From positions 1 through 53,542 of the forward strand of contig JAFLDV010000031.1 of assembly GCA_017302255.1 (NCBI GenBank): 53,542 nucleotides of DNA, in the 5' to 3' direction. The stretch comes from Gammaproteobacteria bacterium (lineage in GTDB: Bacteria; Pseudomonadota; Gammaproteobacteria; Enterobacterales; Alteromonadaceae). Of the stretch, positions 8,260 through 20,228 are shown piece by piece. The notes beneath the pieces were generated by a model. The model was not told where the DNA came from. It searched no databases and was given only the letters and a program-made list of their open reading frames with translations. Position numbers and translations under genes: made by a program. Each line of letters starts with the position of its first letter. The stretch's first letter is position 1.

Positions 8260-9426
8260 TTAGATAAACTGCATTTTGATGTAATCGACCAATTGGCCAA
8301 AAATACCTGCTTCTTCAATTTCTTCTAAAGCGACCAGCGGGTATTCGGCAATATCTTCGTTGCCCAGTTTTAAGAACACTGAACCTACAACTTGGCCTTT
8401 ACTAATTGGTGCTACTAATTGCTGATTTAATTTAAAATCTGCTTTTAAGTTCTTGCGCTCGCCACGTTTGAGCGTGATAGGGGTCTCACTTAACACACCA
8501 AGGCTGATATTCTCTTTTGCACCTTGCCATACACGTTGTTGGGCAAATTCTTCGCCGGCTTTGTATGGAGAGAATGTTTCAAAAAAACGGAAACCGTAGG
8601 TGAGCAATTTTTTGTTTTCAGCTTCACGTTCCTTGGCACTGCCTGTGCCCATAACCACAGAGATCAAGCGCATGTTGTCTTTGGTCGCTGAGGTAATCAA
8701 ACTATAACCAGCTTCTTCAGTGTGACCGGTTTTAATACCGTCAACGTTCAAGCTTTTATCCCATAACAAGCCATTACGGTTATGTTGCTTAATGCCGTTG
8801 AATTCATACTCTTTCTCGGCGTAAATTTTATACTCTTCTGGCACATCGCGGATAAGCGCTACTGAGAGCTTTGCCATATCGCGGGCTGTGGTGCGTTGTG
8901 CAGGATCTGGCAAACCATGGGCATTGACGTAGGTTGTGCTTTCCATCCCAATACGTTTTGCATGGGCGTTCATCAGTTCAACAAACGCACCTTCAGTGCC
9001 AGCAATATGTTCTGCCATCGCTATACAAGCGTCATTGCCAGACTGGATAATAATGCCGCGGTTTAATTCCATCACTGAAATAGTCTTGCCGACTTCAATG
9101 AACATTTTTGATGAGTCTGGCAGTTGTTTCGCCCAGGCATTTTCACTGATAGTGACTTGGTCATCCGGTTTTACATTGCCGTTTTTGATTTCGGTACCAA
9201 TAACGTAACTGGTCATCATTTTGGTTAAGCTGGCTGGGGCCAATGATTCATCGGCATTCCCTTCCGCTAATACCTTGCCAGTGTGGTAATCAATCAGGAT
9301 GTAGCCCTTGGCATTCACTTCAGGTGCTTGTGGGGTAACTTGCACAGTTTGTGCTTGAGCGAAGACGCTAAAACAGCTCAAGCTGCTAACTAGGAGAAAA
9401 CGACGATACTGATTCATAAGACTCAT
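8260..9426 (-). CDS. dacA: D-alanyl-D-alanine carboxypeptidase (PBP5/6 family)
   Basis: A periplasmic, membrane-anchored penicillin-binding protein that trims the terminal D-Ala of pentapeptides and limits cross-linking. The 388 residues have a signal peptide ending near FAQAQT (about residue 26). Active-site motifs are Ser66-L-T-Lys69, Ser129-Gly-Asn131 and Lys232-Thr-Gly234. A PBP5 C-terminal beta domain and an amphipathic C-terminal helix (FGQLVDYIKMQF) for membrane anchoring follow. An alternative ATG three codons later is possible; neither start has a strong ribosome binding site. It follows rlpA by 43 bases in the same direction. Confidence 0.95.
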   Translation of the reverse strand: MSLMNQYRRFLLVSSLSCFSVFAQAQTVQVTPQAPEVNAKGYILIDYHTGKVLAEGNADESLAPASLTKMMTSYVIGTEIKNGNVKPDDQVTISENAWAKQLPDSSKMFIEVGKTISVMELNRGIIIQSGNDACIAMAEHIAGTEGAFVELMNAHAKRIGMESTTYVNAHGLPDPAQRTTARDMAKLSVALIRDVPEEYKIYAEKEYEFNGIKQHNRNGLLWDKSLNVDGIKTGHTEEAGYSLITSATKDNMRLISVVMGTGSAKEREAENKKLLTYGFRFFETFSPYKAGEEFAQQRVWQGAKENISLGVLSETPITLKRGERKNLKADFKLNQQLVAPISKGQVVGSVFLKLGNEDIAEYPLVALEEIEEAGIFGQLVDYIKMQFI

Positions 9427-9469
9427 TCTTAAGTAAAGTTAAATTACTGAATAAATTAAATATTTACGA

Positions 9470-10501
9470 TTAACCACACAAATTTTTATTGGTGAAATAA
9501 GCGCCTGGATACTGACCTTCCCGCAGACTTTGTAGCGCTGAAGCTGCTTCGTAACCATTAAATGGGCCGGCCACTAAGCGGAACAAACCATTCACAGCTT
9601 CAACCTTTGTAGAGACTGACAACTGTTGGCGAATTTCGTTCCCTAATCTTTGCACCTTTGTTTGATCGCTGCTGGCTATTAACTGGATGTAGCAACCTTG
9701 GCGCGATGGACTTTGATCTACAACCGGAGTGACCGAAGGTTGAGTTGCAGGTCTAGGTCTTACAATTGGCGTTGGTGTTGGCGCAACAGCAACTGTCGCT
9801 TCTGGGGTATATGGTTCTTCGACAAACTGTTCACTCTGATGTTGATCTGGGCTTAGAGTTTGTTCCTGGAATTCGCTATCTGAGCTTGCGCCTGTGGCCA
9901 AGGTCGTTTGGTTAATCATCGCTGGTGAAGCGACCAATTCAACTTTGACTCGGCCAGTACCACCTGGATAAATACCTAGTTTATAAGCTGCAGCATAAGA
10001 TAAATCTATGACACGACCCTGATGGAACGGGCCACGGTCATTGACCCGGACAATCGCCGAGCTGTTGTTATCTAAATTAGTGACCCGCACATAAGAGGGA
10101 AGTGGCAGCGTTTTATGTGCAGCTGTCATCGCGAAGACGTTATACACTTCGCCATTAGACGTTTTGTGACCATGAAATTTATTGCCATACCAAGAGGCTG
10201 TACCAATTTCACTATATTCCATGATATCTGTGCGTGGAGAGTAGTCAACGCCGTAAATGTTATACGGTTTATTGCCACCACGGCTTAATGGTTCGACATT
10301 GGGTTCTGCATCGCGCAGTTCCTCAGACGTCGGTAATCGCAGAGGAATACTGTCTTTGTCCTGTGAATAGCGGCCAGCATTCGGATCCATGTTGGCATTA
10401 TCATAGTCCGGAGTAACAGAACAGGCGGTCAGAATTAGGGTTGCAGCCAAAATGCTTAAGCGACAGGCCACCCGAGAAGAATATTTTACGTAGGAGTTCA
10501 T
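9470..10501 (-). CDS. rlpA: Septal ring lytic transglycosylase RlpA
   Basis: An outer-membrane lipoprotein; its homologue in Pseudomonas cleaves denuded glycan strands at the septum. Of 343 residues, the signal ends in LTAC with Cys27. A double-psi beta-barrel domain spans about 97-190. It keeps the acidic residues equivalent to those reported as catalytic (Glu118 in TSNGE, Asp155 in VNDRGP) and a nearby His. A Pro/Thr-rich linker (about 215-260) leads to a C-terminal SPOR domain (about 268-342) that binds denuded septal glycans. The start codon shares one base with the rodA stop (TAATG), so it is coupled to rodA-mrdA. Confidence 0.95.
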   Translation of the reverse strand: MNSYVKYSSRVACRLSILAATLILTACSVTPDYDNANMDPNAGRYSQDKDSIPLRLPTSEELRDAEPNVEPLSRGGNKPYNIYGVDYSPRTDIMEYSEIGTASWYGNKFHGHKTSNGEVYNVFAMTAAHKTLPLPSYVRVTNLDNNSSAIVRVNDRGPFHQGRVIDLSYAAAYKLGIYPGGTGRVKVELVASPAMINQTTLATGASSDSEFQEQTLSPDQHQSEQFVEEPYTPEATVAVAPTPTPIVRPRPATQPSVTPVVDQSPSRQGCYIQLIASSDQTKVQRLGNEIRQQLSVSTKVEAVNGLFRLVAGPFNGYEAASALQSLREGQYPGAYFTNKNLCG

Positions 10502-11613
10502 TATTGTTTCGCTAACAACCGTTTATGTGTGCTTATAGCCATCAGAATGCCAAAACCAGCCAACAATGTCACTAAAGAAGTGCCACCAAAACTAATCAAA
10601 GGTAGCGGCACACCAACTACCGGCAGAATACCAGATACCATGCCCATGTTAACAAATACATAGACAAAAAAGGTCAATGTAATACTGCCGGCTAGAAATT
10701 TACTGTAGTTGTCTTGCGCTTGATGGGCAATCATTAAGCCACGGCCGATGATAAAGAGATAAAGGGCTAATAAGCCAATCACACCCATTAAGCCAAATTC
10801 TTCTGAAAACACTGCAAAAATAAAATCGGTATGTCGCTCAGGCAAGAACTCCAGTTGCGATTGCGTGCCTTGCATCCAGCCTTTTCCTTCGACGCCACCG
10901 GAACCAATAGCAATTTTTGACTGAATAATATGGTAGCCTTTGCCAAGCGGATCGCGCTCTTCATCCAGCAAGGTTAATACCCGTTGGCGCTGGTAATCGT
11001 GCATTAAAAATGTCCAGAGGATTGGTATGAAGCCGGCAACCATCGCTGAAACAGCACCGATAATGCGCCAACTCATGCCACTGAGGAACACCACGAAAAC
11101 ACCGGAAACCGCGACCAGAATTGACGTCCCTAGGTCGGGCTGTTTAGCAATTAACAAGGTCGGGACTAAACAAATTGCAAAACCGATAATTACGTTTCGT
11201 GTGCGCGGTGGCATAGGCTGGTTCGCCATATACCAAGCAACCGCCATTGGTACTGCAAGCTTCATAATTTCTGAAGGCTGGAATTTGGTGAAGCCCAAAT
11301 TTAACCAGCGAGTTGCCCCTTTGGCCGTATAACCGAAAAACTCAACCAAAATTAGGAAAAACACACCTGCCAGATAGAGAGGCACCGACCAGTGCTGATA
11401 AGTCTTGGGATTCACTTGCGCCATCACACACATAATGCCCATCGCAAAGGCAATCTTTAATGCTTGGCCTTCCACCAGCACTAAATCTTGGCCGTCAGCA
11501 CTATACAAAGTAATGAGGCCAATAAAAACCAGAGTTAGCAAAGCAAAAAACAATGGACCATCTAAATGCCAACGCATCATCAATGATTTGCGTTCATTAT
11601 CAAACTGGCTCAT
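10501..11613 (-). CDS. rodA: Rod-shape peptidoglycan glycosyltransferase RodA
   Basis: A SEDS-family membrane glycosyltransferase that polymerises lipid II during elongation together with PBP2. The 370 residues contain about ten hydrophobic segments. Conserved SEDS regions include GATRWLNLG, the periplasmic [16 protein letters not shown] with the essential Asp, and [13 protein letters not shown] near the C-terminus. GGAGG precedes the ATG, which overlaps the mrdA stop by 4 bases. The PBP2-RodA-RlpA-DacA gene order is the standard gammaproteobacterial rod-shape cluster. Confidence 0.98.
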   Translation of the reverse strand: MSQFDNERKSLMMRWHLDGPLFFALLTLVFIGLITLYSADGQDLVLVEGQALKIAFAMGIMCVMAQVNPKTYQHWSVPLYLAGVFFLILVEFFGYTAKGATRWLNLGFTKFQPSEIMKLAVPMAVAWYMANQPMPPRTRNVIIGFAICLVPTLLIAKQPDLGTSILVAVSGVFVVFLSGMSWRIIGAVSAMVAGFIPILWTFLMHDYQRQRVLTLLDEERDPLGKGYHIIQSKIAIGSGGVEGKGWMQGTQSQLEFLPERHTDFIFAVFSEEFGLMGVIGLLALYLFIIGRGLMIAHQAQDNYSKFLAGSITLTFFVYVFVNMGMVSGILPVVGVPLPLISFGGTSLVTLLAGFGILMAISTHKRLLAKQ

Positions 11614-13895
11614 CGGCCTCCTCCTTGGGGTTCTGGCTCGATATCTTGATTTTCTACAGGTGCGGTATCTGGACCTTCATCGATATTGATATCAGGCCCC
11701 GCGTCTTCGCCGATGGTAGGAAGTTCGCTAGCAGCTGGCGTGGACGATGGCAAAACAGGATTCTGCACCGGTGTTCCCGCAGCTTGATTGGTGCCTTCCT
11801 GCGTAATTGCTGCATTTTCTGAGTTGTTGGATACCGCCGTTGGTGTAGTTACAGCATTACTCTGCGGCGGAATGGTTCCAGTGTCAGTTGTCGATTGTGG
11901 CGGCAGGTTTTTGCGTTTTTCTTGTTCTAACTTGGCTGCCGCAGCTTCTTCAATATAACGTTGTTCACGCGCAACAAGTGCCGCAGCTCTTTGCTCTTGC
12001 ATTGCGGCAATAGCAGCACGGTCTGGAAGTTGTGGGTTGTTATATTGCTCAGAGAAATAATAATCCATCATCTGACGTGCGACAGGCGCAGCGTTACTGC
12101 CGCCGCCGCCCGCGTTTTCTAAGATCACAGAAACCACAATTTCCGGATTTTCATGGGGCGCAAAACCGATATACAACGCGTTATCTCGATGCCGTTCATT
12201 AATTGCTTTGGCATTATATTTTTGACCTGCAGCCATGTTGATAACTTGTGCTGTACCGGTTTTCCCCGCGGCAGAATAAGTTGCGCCTAAAAATGCCCCG
12301 CGAGCAGTACCACCTTCTTGCTGCACAGTGCGGCGCATCGCTTCACGCGATATTGCCCAGTTGTTCGGATCAACAACCTCAATGACTTGTTCTTTTTCCA
12401 CCAAGAGTGAACCTTCACGTTCGCTATTGCGGAATTTTTCACCAAGCCGCGGGGTTACCCGAGCACCATTGTTGATAAGTGTCGCTGTGGTAATTGCCAA
12501 CTGCAGTGGGGTTGAGCTCCAATAGCCTTGACCGATACCAATATTAATGGTGTCGCCTGGCCCCCAATTTTGTTTGTGGCGGCGTTTCTTCCATTCCCGA
12601 CTTGGCATTAGTCCAGTGCTTTCTTCGCTGATATCGATGCCACTTTTTCGACCATAACCGGCGTTACTCATAAACTGCCACATCCGGTCAACGCCCAATT
12701 TATAAGCTAAATCATAGAAATAAGTGTCACAGCTTTTAATAATCCCAGTATAAACATCGACATAACCATGGCCGAATTTGAAGTGATCGCGCCACGGCCG
12801 GCTGACATTCGGTAATCGATAAAACCCAGGGTCGGGGACTCTGGTATGCTCGGTTACCGTACCTGATTCAAGACCGAGCACTGCGAGCAAAGGTTTAATG
12901 GTCGAAGCTGGAGGATAGACACCTTGGGTCATTCGGTTGACCAGCGGACGGTCTGGCGAATTCAGTAGCATGCGATAGTCTTTGCCACGAATACCGTGGA
13001 CAAACAAATTGGGGTTGTAACTTGGATTGGAATAGAAAGCCAAAAGGGCACCGGTTCGAGGGTCCATAACAACAACGGCACCGCGTCGCTCGCCAAAGAC
13101 TTCTTGGGCTTTAAGCTGCAAGCCTAAATCCAACGACAGATATAAATCATCTCCGGATATTGCTGCTTGCTCTCGCAAGGTGCGGATGATCCGGCCGCGA
13201 GAGTTGACTTCAACTTCTTGGTAGCCAACTTTACCGTGCAACATCGCTTCATAAAACTTTTCAACGCCCACTTTGCCTATATCACGGCTGGCCGCATAGT
13301 TGGCGCTGATATTCTGCTCATCGAGCACTTTGAATTCTTTTTCGTTAATTTTGCCGATATAGCCTAAGGCGTGCGTGAATAAATCACCATAGGGATAGTG
13401 TCTGGTCAATCGAGCTTCTAGGGCTACACCGCGGAATTTATGCAGATGAACTGCAAGGGTCGCGACTTCTTGTTCTGTTAATTGCTCACGCAGTGCAATG
13501 CTTTTAAAGCGGCGTTGGCTTTTTACTTCATCTAAAAAGTCGGCTTGTTGCTCTGGGGTAATAGATATGAGTTCACTGAGCGCTTTTACTGTCGCTGGTA
13601 AATCTGTGACTTGCTCTGGGATAAGTTCAAGGGAGTGTACTGGCGAGTTTTCTGCAAGTAAAACACCACGTCTATCAAACACCATGCCGCGATTTGGCGC
13701 TAACGGCACCAACTTAATGCGGTTGCCATCTGCCCGTGTGGAATATTCTTCGTAACGAGTCACTTGTAGGTTATAGAGATTGGCGACGATGATGCCAAAC
13801 ATCACCACAACAAAAGCAAACGCAAATAAAGCGCGGTTTAAGAACAGCTGAGATTCAGCGACCGGATCGTTAATGGCGACGCGACGTTTTAGCAT
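11610..13895 (-). CDS. mrdA: Peptidoglycan transpeptidase PBP2 with long C-terminal extension
   Basis: A monofunctional class B PBP that cross-links glycan made by RodA. A membrane helix lies near residues 22-44 and a dimerisation/pedestal region follows. The transpeptidase domain has Ser331-T-I-Lys334, SCD and KTG (in [10 protein letters not shown]). The protein is 761 residues, against about 633 in E. coli. The last ~130 residues after the catalytic domain are a charged helix ([19 protein letters not shown]) and a Pro/Thr/Ser/Asn/Glu-rich tail. I see no frameshift; the tail runs cleanly into the rodA overlap. The start is 2 bases after the rlmH stop. Confidence 0.97.
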   Translation of the reverse strand: MLKRRVAINDPVAESQLFLNRALFAFAFVVVMFGIIVANLYNLQVTRYEEYSTRADGNRIKLVPLAPNRGMVFDRRGVLLAENSPVHSLELIPEQVTDLPATVKALSELISITPEQQADFLDEVKSQRRFKSIALREQLTEQEVATLAVHLHKFRGVALEARLTRHYPYGDLFTHALGYIGKINEKEFKVLDEQNISANYAASRDIGKVGVEKFYEAMLHGKVGYQEVEVNSRGRIIRTLREQAAISGDDLYLSLDLGLQLKAQEVFGERRGAVVVMDPRTGALLAFYSNPSYNPNLFVHGIRGKDYRMLLNSPDRPLVNRMTQGVYPPASTIKPLLAVLGLESGTVTEHTRVPDPGFYRLPNVSRPWRDHFKFGHGYVDVYTGIIKSCDTYFYDLAYKLGVDRMWQFMSNAGYGRKSGIDISEESTGLMPSREWKKRRHKQNWGPGDTINIGIGQGYWSSTPLQLAITTATLINNGARVTPRLGEKFRNSEREGSLLVEKEQVIEVVDPNNWAISREAMRRTVQQEGGTARGAFLGATYSAAGKTGTAQVINMAAGQKYNAKAINERHRDNALYIGFAPHENPEIVVSVILENAGGGGSNAAPVARQMMDYYFSEQYNNPQLPDRAAIAAMQEQRAAALVAREQRYIEEAAAAKLEQEKRKNLPPQSTTDTGTIPPQSNAVTTPTAVSNNSENAAITQEGTNQAAGTPVQNPVLPSSTPAASELPTIGEDAGPDINIDEGPDTAPVENQDIEPEPQGGGR

Positions 13896-13897
13896 GG

Positions 13898-14368
13898 CTA
13901 CTCGCGATGATAAGGATGATTGGTGCTAATGCTCCACGCTCGGTAGAGACTCTCAGCCAATACCACACGAACTAACGGATGCGGTAAGGTTAACGCGGAC
14001 AAAGACCATTTGCCTTCACTGGCGGCAATGCATGCTGGTGCTAAGCCTTCGGGTCCACCGACCAATAGACAAACATCACGTCCATCCATTTGCCACTGCT
14101 CAAGCTTCTGCGCAAGTTGCGGGCTGCTCCAATTACCACCTTCAACTTCTAGGGTGATAATTCGTGAGCCTTTCGGCACTGCAGCTAACATTTTTTCGCC
14201 TTCTTGTTCGAGAATTCGTTTGATGTCAGCATTTTTACCGCGTTTCCCTGCGGCAATTTCAATGAGCTCTAACGGCAGATCGCGAGGAAACCGCCGCGCA
14301 TATTCTTCATAGGCGGTGGTTACCCAAGCAGGCATCTTGCTGCCTACTGCGATCAAATAAAGCTTCAT
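13898..14368 (-). CDS. rlmH: 23S rRNA pseudouridine(1915) N3-methyltransferase
   Basis: A SPOUT methyltransferase acting on the 70S ribosome at helix 69. The start at 14368 gives 156 residues beginning [15 protein letters not shown], the E. coli length. A longer in-frame reading from 14422 would overlap rsfS and lacks family support. The cofactor knot is visible as LLVGGPEGL, followed by the conserved [18 protein letters not shown] and the C-terminal HPYHRE. It lies 4 bases after the rsfS stop without a strong ribosome binding site, so coupling to rsfS is likely. Confidence 0.97.
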   Translation of the reverse strand: MKLYLIAVGSKMPAWVTTAYEEYARRFPRDLPLELIEIAAGKRGKNADIKRILEQEGEKMLAAVPKGSRIITLEVEGGNWSSPQLAQKLEQWQMDGRDVCLLVGGPEGLAPACIAASEGKWSLSALTLPHPLVRVVLAESLYRAWSISTNHPYHRE

Positions 14369-14372
14369 TCGC

Positions 14373-14693
14373 TTAGGCCGCCCAGAGTTTTTCCAGTTGG
14401 TAGAAATTGCGGCTTTCTTCAAGCATCACATGGACAACCACTTGGCCTAGGTCAATTAACACCCACTCGCCAGATTTATCACCTTCAGTGCCAAGGACTG
14501 CGATGCCAGCTTTTTTGGCTTCAGTGATGACATAAGCTGCAACTGAACGAGTGTGACGATTTGAAGTGCCTGAGCACACGATCATCCAATCAGTTTCAGT
14601 TGATTTGCCTTTAACATCCAATTTGACGATATCACGGCCTTTCATATCATCAAGTTTATCGGCGACAAACGCCATTAATTCATTTGTATTCAC
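14373..14693 (-). CDS. rsfS: Ribosomal silencing factor RsfS
   Basis: Binds uL14 on the large subunit and blocks subunit joining during starvation. The 106-residue product has the RsfS/Iojap features [33 protein letters not shown] and [14 protein letters not shown]. It sits between nadD and rlmH, the usual order. A 68-base gap separates it from nadD, in which I see no convincing terminator or promoter. Confidence 0.97.
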   Translation of the reverse strand: MNTNELMAFVADKLDDMKGRDIVKLDVKGKSTETDWMIVCSGTSNRHTRSVAAYVITEAKKAGIAVLGTEGDKSGEWVLIDLGQVVVHVMLEESRNFYQLEKLWAA

Positions 14694-14761
14694 GGTTAAC
14701 CCTTCGCATCAGCGTAAAAACGGCGCATTTTAACAGCTTTTGTCTCAATGATATATCTCGA

Positions 14762-15409
14762 TTACCGATAAAGCTGATGCTGTTCGATGTATTGCTGCAC
14801 TGCGGGAATTTGTAAACTCGGATCCAGCTGATTTTGTTGATATTGTCCGCGAATTTGGCTTGCCGAAATATTATAGGTTGGATTATCCAATACTAAGATT
14901 TTTCCGGCACTGTTGCGGCGTAACTCAAGGATGTCCTTCGCTTGATAAGACGCTAGTAAGCTCGGCGCATCCCCAGTAATGGCGTCATATCCAGGCCGTT
15001 GCAACACAATCAAGTGTGCCAGCGTCAGTATTTCCGCATATTGGTGCCAGCTTTTGAAGCTACATAAAGAATCCATGCCCAGCAAAAAACATAAGGCATC
15101 ATCAGGATGCTGTTGTTTAAGAGTCCGCAGTGTATCTACAGTAAATGAAGGCTGGTTTTTATTTAGCTCCAACTCATTTATTACCAGAGCAGGATGTTCA
15201 GCCACCGCCAAACGGACCATTGCTGCTCGATGAGCGCTACTGCTGCCCGGAGCGGCACGATGTGGCGGAATGTGACAGGGTAATAAATCCAATTGGCTTA
15301 ACTGACAATAGTTTTGGACGTAAAGCGCTAATTGCAGATGGCCTTGGTGGATCGGATCGAAGGTGCCACCGTAATATCCGCGCAGATTAAAATTATTGCT
15401 GTTGGGCAT
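14762..15409 (-). CDS. nadD: Nicotinate-nucleotide adenylyltransferase
   Basis: Makes deamido-NAD from nicotinate mononucleotide and ATP, the step before NadE. The 215 residues carry the nucleotidyltransferase signature GGTFDPIHQGHL (about 14-25) and the second motif SASQIRG near the C-terminus. The ATG lies inside the 3' end of holA, overlapping by 17 bases and implying coupled translation. Confidence 0.97.
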   Translation of the reverse strand: MPNSNNFNLRGYYGGTFDPIHQGHLQLALYVQNYCQLSQLDLLPCHIPPHRAAPGSSSAHRAAMVRLAVAEHPALVINELELNKNQPSFTVDTLRTLKQQHPDDALCFLLGMDSLCSFKSWHQYAEILTLAHLIVLQRPGYDAITGDAPSLLASYQAKDILELRRNSAGKILVLDNPTYNISASQIRGQYQQNQLDPSLQIPAVQQYIEQHQLYR

Positions 15410-16439
15410 TTTGTAGCGAATAAAGTTTAGGTAGTGGATTGATAAACAGGCTCACCAAGTGACCAAGCGCGACTGCGGGGTGTGAGAGCAAGCCACTTTT
15501 ATAACCTCGATCGAAGGCATTCAACTCTTGCAGTAGAAACTGCAACCAATTGCCAGATAGTCGCAGCAAAGCTTGTTGATACAAGGGTTGGCGTTTTGGC
15601 CAAATGTTGAACTTTTTATAGAGTTCGGTCAGCGGCAACCCCTGTTTTTCGGCAAGTTGCAGTTGCAAAAGCGTCATCGCTTCTTTTTGCAATTGCCAAG
15701 CAATAATCACTTCTTCCGTATCTTGTTGCAACAAACGGTCGAGTCGATGCAAGGCTTCTTCGCCTTGTCCGGCAAGCACAGAATCAACCAATTGAAACAC
15801 GGTAAAGTGCGATTGGTCTGCAAGGTAATGCTGTAAAAATGCAGCATCTAACCACTGCCCATAGTGGGTAAGTGCGAGTTTCTCTAGTTCTTGCCGAGCC
15901 GCTAATAGGTTTCCTGCCGCATGGTGTTGCAGTAATTGCAATGCATCTGTTTGCAGCTTTAAGCCCATCTGAGCGGCGCGCTCTTTCAACCAACGCATAA
16001 ACTGGTAATCGTCCAGTGGGTAAAATTGGACTTGTAGTCCAATTTCCGCAAGCGGTTTAAACCATGCTTGTTTCGCAAATTCAGTGGCGTTTTTGCTGGC
16101 ATGTACAATCAACAGTAGATCTGGATGCAGTAAGCCAGCAATTTGCTTTAACGCGTCTAGGGTTGCAGGGGTGGGTTTGCTAACCCCGATGTCAATGTCG
16201 ATGACTTTTCTGTCACTAAATAGCGATAAGCTACTGAATTCATTTAAGCAATCTGACCAATCAAACTGGCCTTCTACCACAAAGCTTTGCCGCTCACTGA
16301 AGCCTCGTGCACGTGCCGTGGCACGAATTTCATCTAAGGCTTCCATTTTTTGCAGCGGCTCTTCGCCAAACACCAAATAAACTGGCGCAAGCCCTTTACT
16401 AAGAGCGGCGCCAAGTTGATTGCTGTAAAGCTTTTGCAT
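15393..16439 (-). CDS. holA: DNA polymerase III subunit delta
   Basis: Clamp-loader subunit that opens the beta clamp. The 348-residue protein shows the delta N-terminal region (GLAPVYLVFGEEPLQ), typical of a subunit related to AAA proteins. The QDTEEVIIAWQLQKE stretch and a C-terminal collar domain follow. It lies between lptE (3-base gap) and nadD (17-base overlap), the conserved leuS-lptE-holA-nadD order. The psi subunit of the same holoenzyme is encoded at 49267-49737. Confidence 0.96.
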   Translation of the reverse strand: MQKLYSNQLGAALSKGLAPVYLVFGEEPLQKMEALDEIRATARARGFSERQSFVVEGQFDWSDCLNEFSSLSLFSDRKVIDIDIGVSKPTPATLDALKQIAGLLHPDLLLIVHASKNATEFAKQAWFKPLAEIGLQVQFYPLDDYQFMRWLKERAAQMGLKLQTDALQLLQHHAAGNLLAARQELEKLALTHYGQWLDAAFLQHYLADQSHFTVFQLVDSVLAGQGEEALHRLDRLLQQDTEEVIIAWQLQKEAMTLLQLQLAEKQGLPLTELYKKFNIWPKRQPLYQQALLRLSGNWLQFLLQELNAFDRGYKSGLLSHPAVALGHLVSLFINPLPKLYSLQNAQQQ

Positions 16440-16442
16440 GCG

Positions 16443-16928
16443 TTAGAGCCGGCCGAGTTGGCGTAAAATCCGTGCCACCGCTTGGCCACGCAGTTCGGTC
16501 AGTAACAAATCTAGCTCTTTGGATTTCGCTAGCGCGCGATCAGGGTCGTCTTGATAATCGCGGTTTAATTCTAATTGATATTGCTTTGGCTCCTGGCCTG
16601 GTAATAACAATTGATATTTTACTTTATAAATCAGTTCGTATTCGGCAACCTGACCGTTTGGGAATATGGTCAGCGCTCGGCGAGTGAGGCTATCTTCGTC
16701 AAGTTGGAAAATAGCCGCATTACTGTCAGCATCAGGGAGTAGCTTCACTTGGCTGCGAGATAGTTGTTTGCCAAGCAAATTTAACAGCTCAGAGTGTTTA
16801 TCTCCTTGTAAGTAAATTGCCGGGTACTTTTGTAACGGCAAATCACCACGAAGCTGAAAACCGCAGCTCGAAAGCTGCGTTATCATCAACACTATCGCGA
16901 ACAGGCGCCACGCCTTCTGCCATTGCAT
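16443..16928 (-). CDS. lptE: LPS assembly lipoprotein LptE
   Basis: An outer-membrane lipoprotein that plugs the LptD barrel during LPS insertion. The ATG at 16928 gives 161 residues, with a hydrophobic signal ending LSSC and the family motif CGFQLRG right after the lipobox. A TTG three codons earlier would overlap the leuS stop. The ATG follows that stop directly (TAAGATG), so re-initiation after leuS is likely. The C-terminal half has the usual paired helices and RAVARILRQL-like end (here GQAVARILRQL). Confidence 0.93.
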   Translation of the reverse strand: MQWQKAWRLFAIVLMITQLSSCGFQLRGDLPLQKYPAIYLQGDKHSELLNLLGKQLSRSQVKLLPDADSNAAIFQLDEDSLTRRALTIFPNGQVAEYELIYKVKYQLLLPGQEPKQYQLELNRDYQDDPDRALAKSKELDLLLTELRGQAVARILRQLGRL

Positions 16929-16929
16929 C

Positions 16930-19641
<2,712 letters not shown>

Positions 19642-19699
19642 TTATTTGCTCGCAAGTCTTCAGGCTCGGGCTATACTGAAGAAAAATTCGGAGGTTAGC

Positions 19700-20152
19700 A
19701 TGTCAGAACTAAAACTGAAGTATCAGCAGTGGTTGGCAGCGCTTAATGCCGAGCTCAGCAACCTAACCAGTCATCCAGTGGATACCCTGGCACAATGGCA
19801 CAGTGTGATTAGCGATTATTTGCAAGCAGGCGCCGACTTAACTCGTTACGAAACCCAGCTTTTCCTCGAAACTTTTAAGCAGCAAGCCCAATCAGACCAA
19901 CAACCTGAGCTCTGGCCGGAATCATTGTGGGTGGCATTGGCGAGTATCACTGATACCACCAAGGTTGAATGGCAGGAGTTTCTCACCGATTTAAATCATC
20001 AAGGCGTTTATCAAGCCGGCGAAAATGTTGGGATGGGGCGCTATTTATGCCAACACTGTGGCGAAACTTGTGAGTATTTCCATCCAAGTGAACTGAGGCC
20101 TTGTAGCCAATGCCAAGGTGAAATCTTTGAGCGTCGAGGTTTACCGCTCTGA
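19700..20152 (+). CDS. YbeL-like zinc-ribbon protein (DUF1451)
   Basis: The 150-residue protein resembles E. coli YbeL. The middle reads SLWVALASITDTTKVEWQEF and DLNHQGVYQAGE, as in YbeL, followed by a C-terminal zinc ribbon with two cysteine pairs (CQHC and CSQC). Its biochemical role is unknown to me. The ATG at 19700 is chosen because GGAGG sits 5 bases upstream; a longer frame from 19637 has no such site. TATACT at 19672-19677 is a possible -10 box without a convincing -35. YbeL also lies between leuS and lnt in E. coli, so this gene is in its ancestral place. Confidence 0.88.
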   Translation: MSELKLKYQQWLAALNAELSNLTSHPVDTLAQWHSVISDYLQAGADLTRYETQLFLETFKQQAQSDQQPELWPESLWVALASITDTTKVEWQEFLTDLNHQGVYQAGENVGMGRYLCQHCGETCEYFHPSELRPCSQCQGEIFERRGLPL

Positions 20153-20170
20153 GTGCGTGATTTATCTGCT

Positions 20171-20200
20171 TTCACTAGACAAGTATTTTGATACTATAGT
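20171..20200 (+). promoter_or_regulatory. Candidate promoter for the Lon-like protease cluster
   Basis: TTCACT (20171-20176) and TATAGT (20195-20200) are 18 bases apart, 29 bases before the ATG at 20229. AGGAA at 20218-20222 is the ribosome binding site. The -35 matches consensus at four of six positions. Confidence 0.4.
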
Positions 20201-20228
20201 CCGATGATTTTTTGCAGGAATATTGTGC

